A stretch of 64,000 nt of DNA from Lepraria neglecta. Taxonomy: Eukaryota > Ascomycota > Lecanoromycetes > Lecanorales > Stereocaulaceae. How positions within the stretch are numbered: the stretch's first letter is position 1; every line of letters starts with the position of its first letter. The notes under the pieces are model-generated. The model was not told the origin of the DNA. It saw only the letters and a list, made by a program, of their open reading frames with translations, and made no database searches. The position numbers and the translations under genes were made by a program. The stretch covers positions 2,046,001-2,110,000 of the forward strand of contig CM065650.1 in NCBI GenBank assembly GCA_033220425.1, read 5' to 3'. Shown piece by piece: positions 21,904-34,584 of the stretch.

Positions 21904-22366
21904 GCTGTCCCCGTTGGAGGGCCAGCTGAGTCTTATTGCTGACTCGGCACGCGGCGGATCTGAGGCCTTTACGGCCGAACAATCGATTGACCAGTGACAA
22001 TAGCTCGCTCAGGTAGAATTTTGCAATGGGAGTACTGTCTTCCAAATAGTTGAGTTTCGCTGGCGGTGTGAAACAGTAGTAAAAGAGCGTGTAGAAAGGG
22101 AAATGGTAGGATGAATCTTCGTTGTTCCTTCATTACTCCTGCACGTCACTAAGCAAATTTGCCACCCTCAGCCCTGAGTAGCCGAATACGGTAAGGCTGG
22201 AAAACGGCGGCTAATGTTGCACCGCCGAGCTCCCGTATTTTTCACCCCCACTGTCACTGTCCTCACCTTAAGACTTTTGCTGCGCACACTGCGTACGACT
22301 TCCCCAGCCTCATAAGTGATATTTCAGTGCTTAATCACTAAGTTCGTACCCTAAACAACCGCCGAT
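21904..22366. promoter_or_regulatory. Divergent promoter region of SUR2 and TCTP genes
   Basis: 463 bases separate the two divergent start codons. A pyrimidine-rich stretch (about 22245-22275) precedes the TCTP leader. No specific operator is called. Confidence 0.45.
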
Positions 22367-23106
22367 ATGATTATCTACAAGGTCCGTACTACGAAGCCCT
22401 GCGCCCCACTCGGGCTGAAAACGATCGAGAAGCTCAACGTCAAAATTGCGGAGTTTGTTGCTGACCTTCGCTTTGACAGGACCTTGTCTCGGGCGACGAG
22501 ATCATCTCCGATACCTGGAACCTGAAAGAAGTCGATGACGTGGTCTACGAAGTGGACTGCAAGAAAATCACCAAAGGCGCCGACAACATTGACATTGGCG
22601 CCAACCCGTCGGCTGAGGAGCAGGAGGAGGCACTTGATGAGACAACGGAGCAAGTCATTGACATTGTGGATGCCTTCCGCCTGAACGCCATGAGTGAGGC
22701 GTTCGGCACCAAGAAGGATTTCCAGGGTCAACTGAAGGGTATGTCGTAGATTGTGCTATTGCTAGTGGCTTTTGGCTAATTCGAGGCACTGTGATTAGGC
22801 TACCTCAAGAAGGTCGTCGAGAAGCTCAAGGAGAACGGCGCGGACGAGGCTAAGATCAAGTCGTTCCAGAAGGGGGTTCAGGAATACTATACTAAGAAGA
22901 TCGTACCGAATTTCAGTGACTTCGACTTCTACGCCGGCGAATCTATGGATCCAGACGGAATGTATGTAAATGCTTTTCGGCTCTTCAACATTACTTTTGA
23001 CAGAGACTGACCGATTTCCAGGATTGTCTTTCTCAACTATCGCGAGGACGGTATCACGCCATATATCATTATCTGGAAGCATGGATTGTCGGAGATGAAG
23101 GTTTAG
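22367..23106 (+). CDS. TMA19: Translationally controlled tumor protein homolog (TCTP)
   Basis: Four exons, 22367-22381, 22480-22738, 22799-22961 and 23022-23106, give 173 residues, the usual TCTP length. Introns are 98, 60 and 60 bases with GT..AG ends; the first follows only five codons (MIIYK), a layout often seen in fungal TCTP genes. The protein begins [18 protein letters not shown], has the helical hairpin region ending [13 protein letters not shown], and ends [18 protein letters not shown] is an abundant cytosolic protein associated with ribosomes and microtubules; the yeast homolog Tma19 moves to mitochondria under stress. The acidic loop ([17 protein letters not shown]) is typical. 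High confidence because every junction keeps frame and the whole length aligns with the family pattern. Confidence 0.96.
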
Positions 23107-23526
23107 ATACAGTGTATAGGGAACGAGAAGGAGGTGATAAAAGGCTCAAGTCTTATACATGCGTAGAATTTGATGCATGAGAGTGACTGCATGGAAAAAC
23201 AATATGTTCATGAGATCTCGATATGATGCCAGAAATTTGGAATGAGTTTACTTGATCGAAGAACGTTATATCCTTTCTTGTAGCTCTTAGTAGGGTCCTT
23301 GTTGCCCGCGATGCATGTTTGCATTTCCTGATAAAGCACTAGTGCCAACTAACTTCATGGGCAAGCGCGACTCTGGATATCTCGAATATCTAGGCTCCTC
23401 TTCCTTCACTCCCATGCGAACGACTTACGCTTCTTACTGTTGCATATTTACCCTCAACACATCCCCAGCAAGACTTTTTTTAAGAAGCATACTATCCCGA
23501 AAAGCGTCTCAGAACACGTCTGCAAC

Positions 23527-25236
23527 ATGGCCAGATTCTCTGATCTCCCCAACGAGCTCCTGCTGGAGCTATGGCGCTGCATGCTAGCTCCAGATGACGT
23601 CGAAAACTTCTCCATAGTATCAAGGAACATTCGCACCCTTGGTAGACGATCTTTCAAAGAGCACATCCGACTATGCAGGACCTTCAAGTCGACCTAGGCA
23701 TTCATGCGAAGCCGTCCTGCAGAGGAGCTCTACCCTGGACTACTCAAAGAGATCCTTCTCCAGCCGCGTTTGGCTCTCTATGTCAAGGTATGGCAACTTT
23801 TCGGCTAATCATCACGGTCAATGGTGAAAGTTTGCCCACGCCAGCATTCAATAAATCAACATGTTCCTTCCGTGCCGTTTTCTGTCTCTTGTAAACAAAT
23901 GGGTTACAAGACACCCCTCAGCAGCATTCACTCCTGCCAATATTCGAATGTTGTACGACCATCTGGTCATTACTCACGAAGTAACATGCTTACTCTGCTC
24001 TACCCCTCAGTACTTCGTCATCCACGCTTAGTCTGACACCTTCGAAATCTCCTCACATTTTGACAGCGAAGACAACAGAAAAGATGGTTATTACAGGCCT
24101 CCAGACCATGTGGTATATCCGACAAATGATATGGGTATGTGAACTCTGGAATTACATTACCCAATAGTAACCTCACGTATCCGTACGAGAATCTTTTGGT
24201 ATTAAACTATTATTGCTGTCCCGTCTTATGGTTCTCACAACTTGTCATACACCTCACTCCTTATCTTCAATAGAACATACTAACCATATGCCCACAGATC
24301 TCTTCGGGCAGAAACACTGACTATTGGATTGCCCTTCTCCACCATGGCAACGAAGCTCCACTGATGGCCATACTCCTTGCGTCGCTTGAAAATCTCAACA
24401 ACTTGACGGTCAATTACCTGAGCAGTCATAGTGAGCTCGTCCTCTAGACTGTGAAAGATATCGCTGCAACGCCAACAACAAAACCACTGTCTCGACTATC
24501 GCAGGTAAATCTCCATCAAGCCGGGTCAGGCTCCATCGACGATTTTGCACCGCTAGGTGCCTTTCTCGGCCTATAGTCAGTCCAAAAGATAGAGATGAAG
24601 TACCTAGCAGCAGATGACACCGAGATCACGGCCACCAGAGAAGAAGACGATGGACCTTTGTCAATAGCTTCATCGGGGGTCCATGAGTTGAGCTTCATGG
24701 AATGTACCATTGGCCCAAAGATGCTCCTTGAGCTCCTTGGTCAATTTTCTGATTTGCAGAGATTTTCTTTCCAGCTTCGGCCATTCTCAGCACCAGCAGG
24801 CTTTGACTGCTTCTGGCTTCGTAGCGCGCTCCGGGCACATGCAGGAAGCTCTCTTCACAGTCTGACCCTGACATCGCCTTCTAGGGACGGACCTTGGCTA
24901 GGTAGTCTTCGCAAATTCCACGTCCTAAAAGAGCTCAACGTCAGCTTCGCGCTTCTGCTTGTCATGTACCCTGATCTCGAGCATTACCAGCTTGCAGATA
25001 TCCTTCCCGCATCCATCGAGAATGTTCAGCTACGGCTTGTTAAATGGATTGAGTGGGCAACGATAACGAACCTTGTTCAAGACCTGTCGGAAGTGAAGGA
25101 GGTACGACTTCCAAAACCGAAAAGCCTTTCTTTCTACGGAAGTCTTGACTTTGAACCACCAGACATCGAGATCGACCCGGAATTGTACCGGCAATGCGGT
25201 TCCCAGGGTGTAAAATTAGAAGTGAGGCTGGGGTAG
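23527..25236 (+). pseudogene. Broken F-box gene
   Basis: From ATG 23527 an F-box helix is clear: FSDLPNELLLELWRCMLAPD followed by VENFSIVSRNIRTLGR. The frame meets TAG at 23695-23697 and then remains sensible for about 35 more codons (ELYPGLLKEILLQPRLALYVK) before failing. From 24595 to 25236 a frame of 213 codons has an LRR-like character (HELSFMECTIG, LQRFSFQLRPFSAP, LHSLTLTSPS, LKELNVSF) and a good C-terminus. The 24000-24590 stretch yields only short pieces. It looks like a nonsense-mutated F-box/LRR-type gene. A small intron removing the TAG cannot be excluded, since I found no strong donor before it. Unrelated in detail to the F-box genes at 8442 and 34585. Confidence 0.6.
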
Positions 25237-26698
25237 GAAAGCCTCTCTGCGTTCGCCTTCGTGCAGTACGAAGCTATCGTTTGATGGCTAATGCATCTTG
25301 TTTGATAGCTTGACGTAACCGCATACTTGACTTGAGCATGCGCAAGCAAAAGATGCTACTAATGAAGCTTTCAATCCATCCCAAGCAAACAGTGCTGTTA
25401 ATATCCATCTTCATTTCTATCGTCTTCTTCCACCTTGTCTTCATTGCACATTTCTCTCACCCCCTGGTGCCCCTGGAAAGATCCTTTATCAGAGCATAGG
25501 TAGGCTAGGCGAGTAGCTGAAGAAAGCTCGGTCAAGGCACACGATTCTCCTATGTTGTCACAATTGACATCAAGCTTGACAGATAAGCGGCCCCTATTTG
25601 AGAACTCGTTGTTTTTTCTCTCGCGAACAAAGCGGAAACAATGTCATGTTGCCCAGAATAATTCGAAGCTATTAGAGCCCCCGACAATGCCTGAAGTCGT
25701 AGATTCGTTGAATCGAGATCTCACGACCTGATGGTACTCTTAGCATTGGCCAACAATACTGCGCACAGTCCCACTCGATCGAAGTGCATCGACAGCAACA
25801 ACTTCCAGGTAGTTGTCTAGCCTATTTTAGCCAAATCAATTGATATGACAAACAATGTAGCTGCACATCCATCACACCAAAGGGGATGGAAAAGAAGTTT
25901 GAGCGCAAAATTTGGCTCCAAATCCCACCAGTCCGCTCTTGGCTTTAGCGTCCGCTGAGGACGCAATCTTTGTTGCGCGCCAATCACAGCTCTCAAATTC
26001 TTTTGCACCAAGCCACCACGCCGTCGCGGCTGCTGCGGCGGCGTTCTGGACACGGCGGGTCTGGCTAGTTCCCGTGGCGCTGTTAAACCGCTTTAAGGCA
26101 TCTAAACGTGATTTCCATCGATATGAATGGCTTCAAGCTGCCAATAGTCTAGCGGGGGCCGCCCGCCGTGTCCAGACTATATAGCTCGATCGCAAAGGTC
26201 CATGTTAGTTTATGCCCCATCGCGATTTCACGAGTGAAGGGAACACAATCGCAAAGGGCCACTGCACAATTTGTCTCATCTCTATTACTCACACCCTAAA
26301 CTCTTCCCGTGTGAGGGAAGACTTCTTATATTGTGGGGAATATGATGACGGCGGCTGAAGGTTGACGTCAAAGCGTTAGAACCCCGACATTCTCTACATT
26401 TACGGTCCAATCAGAAGTTCCGACGTATGTAATAGATTCTACGGCAGCACATCTCGCGTTCGGGGCCCTCCCGTGTTTGGTGCTTACAGCCAGGAGACGT
26501 GTCCAATCACAGTCAATACTTGCCCAGGATATTCCGATACTAGTGTGGAAGACTCAGAGGGCCAGTGTCGACTAGCAGTGACGAGAAAGCATTGATGAAA
26601 GTGTCGACAGAGATAGGGACGTGGTATAGAAGACCATCCGAGACAATCGGTCTGCGCGCAACCTAACACGGGGCCGGGCTCGGTGGGGTCGATTCTGC
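25237..26698. other. Intergenic, contains a 15-base inverted repeat
   Basis: TCTGGACACGGCGGG (26045-26059) is repeated inverted as CCCGCCGTGTCCAGA (26162-26176), separated by 102 bases that include CATCGATATGAATGG. This may be a small palindromic element or hairpin. No gene is supported; the open frame at 25912-26184 spans the repeat and looks like chance. Confidence 0.55.
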
Positions 26699-29600
26699 CT
26701 ACCTTTGTTGTCGTACGGTACTAACTTCCACCGCTCCGGCTTGCTCCAGCAAGCTCTCGATCCTAGCCCGAAGTGCCAAGTCTGGGTGCTCGCTGCGAAA
26801 GGCCAAGCCCAAGGGTGTCAACCTAGAGACATCTTCCACATTCCAATCTGCTCCTTTGTCCAAGAGCATGCAGACTGCCTTTTCGTTATTGTGGAACACT
26901 GCAAGATGTAATGGAGTCCTGCCGCCATCATCTCTTGCTTCTAAATCTGCCCCATACTCAAGCAATGCGGGGATTCCACCTTCTTCACCTTGCCAATCTA
27001 AAGCTGCCGCCTCATGCAACGGAGTCCTGCCAGAAGCATCCGGTGCCTCCAAATCCGCTGCTTTCTCCTCCAGAAGATTTTGAATAACCTCTTCTCTGCC
27101 GAATCTAGCTGCGGTGTGCAACAGTGTCCGGCCGCGATTGTCTGTTGTTTCTATTTTTGCCCCTCTGGCCAAAAGCAGGTCGAATGTCTCTGACGGACTT
27201 TGCCGGACCGCTATTTGCAACGGGGTCTGACCCTTCTTATCTCTAGACTCCAAGCTTGCTCCCTTCTCCAGAAGGAGGCTGATCATATTTGTTCTGTGAC
27301 ACATGGTTGCTATGTGCATCGAAGTCCGGCTTTTACTGTCTGTACACTCCACACTTGCACCGTATTCCAGCAGTAAATGAGTTACATTCTCTATGCCATC
27401 AAAGACCGCCTTCTGTAGCGGAGTTTTGCCCTGATAGTTTTGAGTCTCTACATTGGCTCCTTGCTCCAAAAGCATTCGAAGTGTGCTGATCTCGTCTCTC
27501 TCTGCTGCGTGCTGTAACGCAGTACGGCCGTGAGAGTCTATTGTCTCGGGGTTTGCACCCTTATCAAGTAGAATCGCGAGAGCCGCAATTCTGCCGTTAT
27601 GTACTGAGTGATGTAGGGCGGTCCAATCCCAGCAGTCCTTAACTTCCATGTCAGCACCACGTTCGAGAAGAAGGGCTACCGCTTCAGCTTTATCGTATTC
27701 GGCTGCACTGAAGAGAGGTGTTTGATTGCGTTCGCCCGGCGCTTCGATATCAGCCTCGTTGTCGAGCAATGTCTTAATGATACTCAGATGCTCGTTGCGC
27801 GCTGCGCCATGTAGAGCAGTCCAGCCTTTGAATGATCTCGCGCTAACATTTACACCACTCTTAATGAGGAGATCGACAACTTGCTCGTGCCCATTCGAAG
27901 CGGCGGCACAAATAGCTGGACCATAGTGTACCCCCGCTGCCGCCATCGATATTCGCTCCATTCTGAAGCAGCAATTTAACTGTATCTTTGTGTCCAAATT
28001 GAGCCGCAAGCCCAAGAGCTGTACCTGTTCCCTTGCCCGAAAAATCTTTATCTTCATTCTCGAGACGAGCACCGCGCTGGATCAAAAGTAGACATACATT
28101 CGTATGGCCGTGTGCGGCCGCTGCTCCAAGCGGGTAGCCGTAGTTCCCACCACGAGCGTTGATAGCCATGTCACTGTCATCCAGAAGTACGCGGACTACT
28201 TCTTCAAAGCCGAGACTGGCTGCGTGATAAATGGGAGAGCCGAGGTCGTGGGATCTTGGCAGGGTTAGGAATGGTTTGTGTCTCATCCTATCTGGCCGGT
28301 GCACTTGGAGCCAGCTCTGCATCGCTGAATCTGAGAGGAGAAGTTGCATAAATAGGCCATTGATGAATGATGGCTGACCGGAAGATGTAGATTCTACCCC
28401 ATTGACAGCGCGCATGTGGACGTACCAGTACCGGCTGGCATAGCGTAGGAGTGGGAAACACCTGAAGTCTTTTGCAGAATTAGTGCGCGCATATGAGCTA
28501 TCGTAATGGAGCAGGTATATCAGGCAAGAGTCCGCGATGAACTGGTTCGCAGCGATGGTTGTAGTCCCAAAGTAAGATACCGGTCCGAGCCTTATCTTGT
28601 CACGTATCAGGTACTCTTTCACAGACAAGTGAGCAAGTCGAATTTCTTCTCGACCGAGTTTTTGACTCGTGGATATAGAAACGATTCCAGGTAGGATTTG
28701 GAGGATGTCGTATGGATCTGACAACCTGTCTTCGGGATTGAAAGCTGGATCTCTACCAGGCCCCACTAAAAGTGCTTCCACTAGCTCATCGAGCTTGAGA
28801 GGCCGTCCAGAGAATGTCAGCCACTTCAAAGCTGTAAGTGCATCCTCGCGGTAGTCCTCGTGTATATTAGTAAGGATGTGAGCGTATGTCTCCTCAAGAT
28901 CTTTGGGTAAAGATTTCAAATTTTGCCGAACCAGACTTGGTTTCAGGCATGATTTCAATGCCTCGAGCTGGCAGAAGATCCATCGAAACCTTTAAACTAA
29001 AATTAACAAGGATTCCAAGGACAGAGCGCGTGACTTACATGCCGTTCGCCTCACGCACAAGAGTCTCCTCGATCTCTGTCAACAGATCATGGGGCCAATT
29101 CTTCCGTTCTCCGAGTGCCCCTAACTCACTCCGTACATGTATCTTGATATCTGCATCAACCCGGGCACTCTGTATGGAAATTGCAGGGATGGTCAACATC
29201 GGAACTAGTACTGCTTCAATATCTAATTCTCTTCTGCTTGTGGCGAGTAAATGTAGGCTTTGAGACGACGAGACGTGGATGTTGTTGATAATCTTCAAGA
29301 GTTGCTCGCGTTCATTGTCTTCCACGCAGCATTCATCTAATGCATCCATAACAAGGAAAACTTTGCCGAAACCTTTTAGAATCCTGTCTAAAGCGGCCTG
29401 TAAGTCCTTCAACGTCGGCTTTTGATAGCCATCAAGGCATTTATGATATATGTCCTGGGCCCCATCCAATAGCGTTGTAGACTGGGAACAGAGCTGCGCA
29501 ACGACCGAGGATAGAAAACTGGAGGCTTTCTGCTTTTCAAGGTCATTGAAGTCGAAATAATAATACACAAGAGCGCAATTGCTGCTCGTAAGATGGTTTT

Positions 29601-30805
29601 CTTGGATATGGTCAATGATGGTCGAGCTGGAGATAGTCAATAGTGCGGCAAATATCCAAACATCCCGGCGAGATTACCTCAGAACAGTCTTGCCACCTAC
29701 AGATTTCTGAGTCAGCATTGCCATTTGAAGGAATAAGGCTGAGCCAAAAGAAAGTATTCGGAGCAGCATAAAGAACAAAAAAGGTAGTCTGGGAGTAGAG
29801 TGCTTGCCGAAAAGACAAGCGATAGGAGCATGATATGAGCGAAGTAAGGATATCTAGAACCAGCTTCCGCGCCAAGAGACGTGTCTGAGAAGTCGAGGCT
29901 AGGGAACAGAATCTCTCGCAGAGCAGAACTCGTGCCAAAAGACGTATCTCTGGAGCGATGAGACCGGGGATTTGGAGGTAAGAACCCAGAAAAGTGCACC
30001 TACATCCTGCTGATTTCATTAAGTCAGAATGAAAAGTTTGCTGTGGACTTGAAGAAGCTCACAGGTGCCATACAACCAAATCAACGAGTTTGGGGTTGTC
30101 CTCCATTTATCTAGCTCTTTGCTTTCTATCAGCCAAGTGCCGGTCATTGCTTGGTGCTTACGACGTTGTTCAACGTGGTTTGTTGATGGATCTGTGGTAG
30201 ATAGCCATGCTATAATGTCTCTGCGGAGCTTCTCTTCTTGCTGGTGCTGTCGATCATTGAGGTGGTCAACCCGCGCAGCAGCAAACTTTTCCTTCAATTG
30301 CGTCACCCCAGTGTCGATAGTAACGGTTAAAGTCCTGACTTAAATGAGCAAGCACTGAAACTAGATACAATTATCTGATTCCTTACGCTTGATCTGCCGT
30401 TAAGGCCAATGTGAAAGCTGACTTATACCTCTCAAGTGCGAGCACCGTCTTGTATACCTTGTCGTTTTTCAGCGGCCAAGTCAACGCTCTCCATCCCACC
30501 TTTCTCATGCCTTCATTTGGCTCCAACTTGTCCTTGACCCTCTGCAGCTCTGCAGCACATTGATCTGCAGGCCCATCCCGCTTGTTAAGAAGAGCCAAGG
30601 TAGCAAACTTGGGAGCGTCAGTGCTGTTGGCAAGCTCGGCCACTTTCTCGACAATCTCATGGAGGGCGAGGACTTCATTGCTAAGGCGTTGAATGTCCTC
30701 GCGAGCATGCTTGACTCCAATATAATATTGCTGACATAGAGAGAAGACTTTTGCGGAGAGTTCGACCAGTGAAATGACATTTGCTGCCACGCTAAGACCG
30801 TCCAT
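26699..30805 (-). CDS. STAND protein: Helo-like N-terminus, NACHT, about 15 ankyrin repeats; one G-run frame change
   Basis: Exons inferred: 30805-30387, 30334-30063, a 19-base microexon 29696-29678, 29626-29039 and 28989-26699; all junctions keep phase. The N-terminus MDGLSVAANVISLVELSAKV matches fungal Helo-like/PigL-type N-domains, which sense or execute cell death in NLR-like proteins. The NACHT core follows, with a Walker A ending GKTVLS, Walker B-like KVFLVMDALDEC, then LLATSRRELDIE and the winged-helix part SLPKDLEETYAHIL. Fifteen ankyrin repeats follow (three before about 27935, twelve after). Odd points: the Walker A glycine loop is shorter than usual as spliced (GTCGKT), and a run of five C (G on this strand) at 27931-27935 needs one base fewer for the ankyrin frame to continue. 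Without that the protein stops after the third repeat. It may be a pseudogene, a natural variant or a sequencing error. Confidence 0.75.
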
Positions 30806-32860
30806 TGATGGCACAGAGTGGTCCAGCGCCCAGAGTTGGTCGATCTGACTCGGGCTGCCTGCTGAGCAGTCCCCTTCAGTGTGTAAACCAATTGCCGGTT
30901 TAGCCAACTCCACAAGGGTGCTTTCAGCCTTGAGCCGTTGTGAGACGGGCCTGGAGATCCGGTGTGTTCTAGCTTAAATGAGATTGCTAAGCGGGCTGCG
31001 CTTATCTAAAGGATAGGAACAGCAGCTGGCTAACGTCGATGAAGGCAGAATATCCTTTTACACTAGCTTCAAAGAACGGAACGGAAGAACAAACATCGGC
31101 AACTGGTAAAGGGGACGCAGCTCTGGCTTGGCGTGACTTGCATGGCACTCATCAGTGACTACTCCATTATGCTATCTGGGAAAAGAGTTGAGGCAGAGGT
31201 GTTGAGGACTGCTGCGTGGAGCTGAGAACCCAACGTCGTAGTTTGTTTGGAAAGTACCAGATAGCTTGCTTACTCGATGGTCGGGGACCGGGAATGCTTG
31301 GCAGCACTACGCTGAAAAGAACAGGACACGCAAGAGGGAGCTTTGCTTGAGTCAATGGATGAGGTGGATGAGTAGGTATTCAGAGGTAGGTCGCCAAGGC
31401 CTTTGCTGACTAATTGCCCCTCGACACCACCTGCTGCAGGCCGCCAGTGTCAGCGTGATCGGCGATTGCTCCAATGTACAACATAACGTGCAGAAGGGTA
31501 TCGTCAATAGTGTCCCAATGTCAGTTCCGAGTCAGGAACGAGGGAGAAATGTGACCAACGTCATGACTGCCGAATTGACTCCAGAGCATCCTGACGCTAG
31601 TGTGAGGCAAGCTGTCAGAACAGAAGCAGTCGTTGTCGCAAGAAGATCCCGAAAACATCAACAGAATGGCAGCATTAAAAGAGTCAAAATCCGGTACTCT
31701 TTGCTCCATCAAAGCTGTCCTTGATCATCACTAGTCAATCGTCTGCGCATCCCTTAAATACATCGCTATTAGCTTCGCCAACTTCAGCACACACGTATTG
31801 CCTAATTTGTCAACAGCCATTCCTTCCACGAACCTATTTCGAAGTCTCCAAGCGTCCGGCAATCTCCTTATTTCAAGCGTCTCTTTCCTGTCTGCCTGCC
31901 AGGATACTCGATCAGCGTTTCTCGTTCGCAAGGCGCTTGATCAACCCGAGCAGCAGCATCTCAAGACAATGCAAGTGGCATTTTACGTCCAGGAAGGGTT
32001 GCCTAAAGATTGAGAATCGGGGTGTAGCATGGGCGTGTTTGAGAGCTCGGCGAACATCGCAAACATAGCTCAAAGGAGGTATAGGGTAGGATAAGTATGT
32101 TTGGACCAACAAATGAATCACGGCCTCATGATGGTGAGCTAGTTTAGGAACGGCCCACGTGCGGCAGTCTAGTCCAATTTACAGATGAGTACACTTCTAA
32201 TACTACCTTGCGCTACATCTCATCTTCGGTCAAATTGCTCGACTTATCAGTATTGTACCCACAGTCTGTCCAGCTTAGTGACGCTAGAGACTGTGGTTCT
32301 GAAATTGAATACTTCTGCATGGGAGTTTTCGCATCTTTGAACTTGTCGATTGTGAATCTTTCTTTGATGAGACCCACTAGGTCGAGCTAGCTTGACTGCT
32401 GGCCGAATTTAGTGACATTCCAAGGGTTTGGAGTTGGTGGCCAGCCTCATTTACAACACTGACAGCGAGATGGAGTGAGGCTTCTAGATTTGATATGGAC
32501 TATCAATCGACTTCCCCTACTGGTACGCTGGGGTAGGCAAGGGGCCATCCAATGGTCTCCAACTGTGAAACGGGTGAGTTTGGCCGTTGGTACCGCCCTC
32601 GAATCGAAACCCATGGTTAAGGCTGCTTCAGGTAGGTTTGAAGGAGACATGATACCTTGCATGGAGGCAAGGCGTCCAATCCTTGTATACATGCGACTGC
32701 GTACCCTCCACTACCCCATTTTTCCTATCAGCACAGCCTCAAGTTTTATATTCTTTAACCTACTCTTCTCCTTCATATCCATTGGCATACTTAACAAGAC
32801 GCTGACCGTCCATACTCGACACGACAACCATTCCTACGCTATATTGAAAATCTGCCCATC
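30806..32860. other. Intergenic, about 2 kb without a supported gene
   Basis: Open frames at 31455-31724, 31721-32068 and 32475-32870 (plus) and 32447-32692 (minus) lack motifs and splice context. The minus frame at 32447-32692 is unusually protein-like (SMQGIMSPSNLPEAALTMGF) and may be a fragment of a gene, but I cannot name it. I see no repeats. Confidence 0.4.
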
Positions 32861-33759
32861 ATGCATGTGACCGGTTGTATGGTGACATGTCTTGCCTTTG
32901 TCGGCCCTGGCTTTGCGGCAGAAGGAGTAATCGCTCCAGGTGGAAGTACTGCTGTACGTGATTTAAGAGTGATTTCTTTCCAACAGGTGCCTTCAGTAGG
33001 ATTGCAAGATATGCCATGGGAGCGATAGGAATCTCTTTACTCTTTCCACTTATATTGAATTTTTCGTCTATTTTTTGACGGCATTGCTGACTTCGAAATC
33101 GTAATACAGTTTAGCGGTGCCCTTGACCCCACCCCAGCACCTGACATCAAAAACGCCGCTATAGCAGGCCCGTTAACCATTGCCATCACAAATTCTTTCG
33201 GTCCTGGGTTGCCCATCTCGTATGCACACGATAGCGGCAGCTCAACCGCACTCAACAACCCAACACCAGGACCGTTGGAAGCCGCGTACGTGTCCAGTAT
33301 CTATTCGCTGCGTTTGGCATGCTAACATCTTCAGGACTCAAATCCTTTATCCTTCCGGATGGGCCGGCCGTACTTACGTAGGCAAAACCATCAATGTTGA
33401 TGACAGCAAAATCGAGGGCTCACTCGTCGCTACATCAAATTACCGACCATATGCCGACATCAGCTGCGGTATTTCAACTTTCTGCCTTGTACAATTCGCT
33501 CCTAGTCGATACTAACCTGGACCTAGTCAACGGCTACGCCGTTCTCATCACCTGCTTGTGCCAAAGCGCTGTTTTTACCGGCTGTAATTGGCCTTTATTC
33601 AGCCTCCATACGTGCGCCAACGAAGGCACTGGGCCTATTTGCTGCAACCCATTTTACGATAGCAGTCAACTTTCAGGATCAGCCGCTACGCCCTTCTTTG
33701 GACCTTGCCAGGGTGCGGCTGATACGTATCCGTATGATAACCTTGGGGATTCGGGATGA
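32861..33759 (+). CDS. Small secreted thaumatin-like Cys-rich protein, with an early stop near its C-terminus
   Basis: Exons 32861-32953, 33110-33285, 33335-33468 and 33527-33759 give 211 residues in frame. Introns of 156, 49 and 58 bases all begin GT and end AG, two with GCTAAC/ACTAAC branch sites. The N-terminus MHVTGCMVTCLAFVGPGFAA looks like a weak signal peptide. The core (ITNSFGPGLPISYAHDSGS, PSGWAGRTYVGK, then VNGYAVLITCLCQSAVFTGC) follows the pattern of fungal thaumatin-like extracellular proteins, with C-terminal CNPFYDS, FFGPCQGA and YPYDN. After TGA 33757-33759 the same frame continues for 41 codons, starting NSNLIDCCVGYSC and ending at TAG 33883-33885. This is the expected last disulfide block of the family, so the annotated product is probably truncated by a single nonsense change. 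Role: cell wall or host interaction (family inference). Confidence 0.65.
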
Positions 33760-34584
33760 AATAGCAATTTGATTGATTGCTGCGTTGGATATTCTTGCCC
33801 TGCGAATTCTAGGCAGAAGAGCGCGAAGGACAAACGCGCGATGATTGGTGGACATGAGAGGAGACGGCCTGTTGATGTGGTCTAGCGAGGGCTTCGGTAT
33901 ATGCTGTAGATGGCTAGGGATTTGGGACATATTAGGGCCTTGGATCAATGGGGGAGTGGAGCTTGCGGAAACTGGTGCCTTCATGGAATTTATATGTGTT
34001 CCCCCATAGACTGCATGTGCCAACATGCAGACACTTTATTAGAGAAAGTGGCAGTGTCCGCTGATGCAATAGTTGATTTCGTACTCAATATCGGCTTTAT
34101 GCCGAAGCCTTGTTCGCAGGAAACTACTCAAGTGGAGCATACAACGACGGACGATCTGCTCCTCAAGCTGCTTTTTTCCAATTTTTGAGAGCCTGCTACC
34201 GCTATAGCAGCCACTTATTAGCTTAACCTCTGTGGCAGACTTGTACAATGACACTCACTAGTAACATCTGACCTGAATAGTGTCACTTCAGCCTCGCCAG
34301 TCTACATTACCACTTACGAGTTCACTCACCGGCCTCAAGACACCCAACAAGTCCGTCAACCTTTCAAGCAGCTATCTCTCGAATAAACTCACGCAAGTTT
34401 GACAATTTCGACACATCCTTCAACTCCAGCAAACTGCTAGATCTACCACATCGAACTCTTATCCAAACCTAACTGTGTCGCGCAATCGCTAAAGACCGCA
34501 GCTTTGACGGGTTCTTTAGGATTCAAATTGTTCCTACTCCTCTTGAAACGTACACAGAAGAGTGTGCTCAGCACAAGAGGAAAC
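33760..34584. other. Intergenic, begins with the lost tail of the thaumatin-like gene
   Basis: 33760-33885 is open in the frame of the preceding gene. After that no gene is supported up to 34585. The stretch 34300-34584 is AC-rich and is probably the promoter and leader of the next gene. Confidence 0.5.

Noticed and set aside
25912-26184. 90-codon Ala-rich frame
   Set aside because: Spans an inverted repeat, has no splice context or motif.
32447-32692. Minus-strand fragment that looks protein-like
   Set aside because: Could not be tied to a family and has no start or splice partners; noted only in the intergenic entry.
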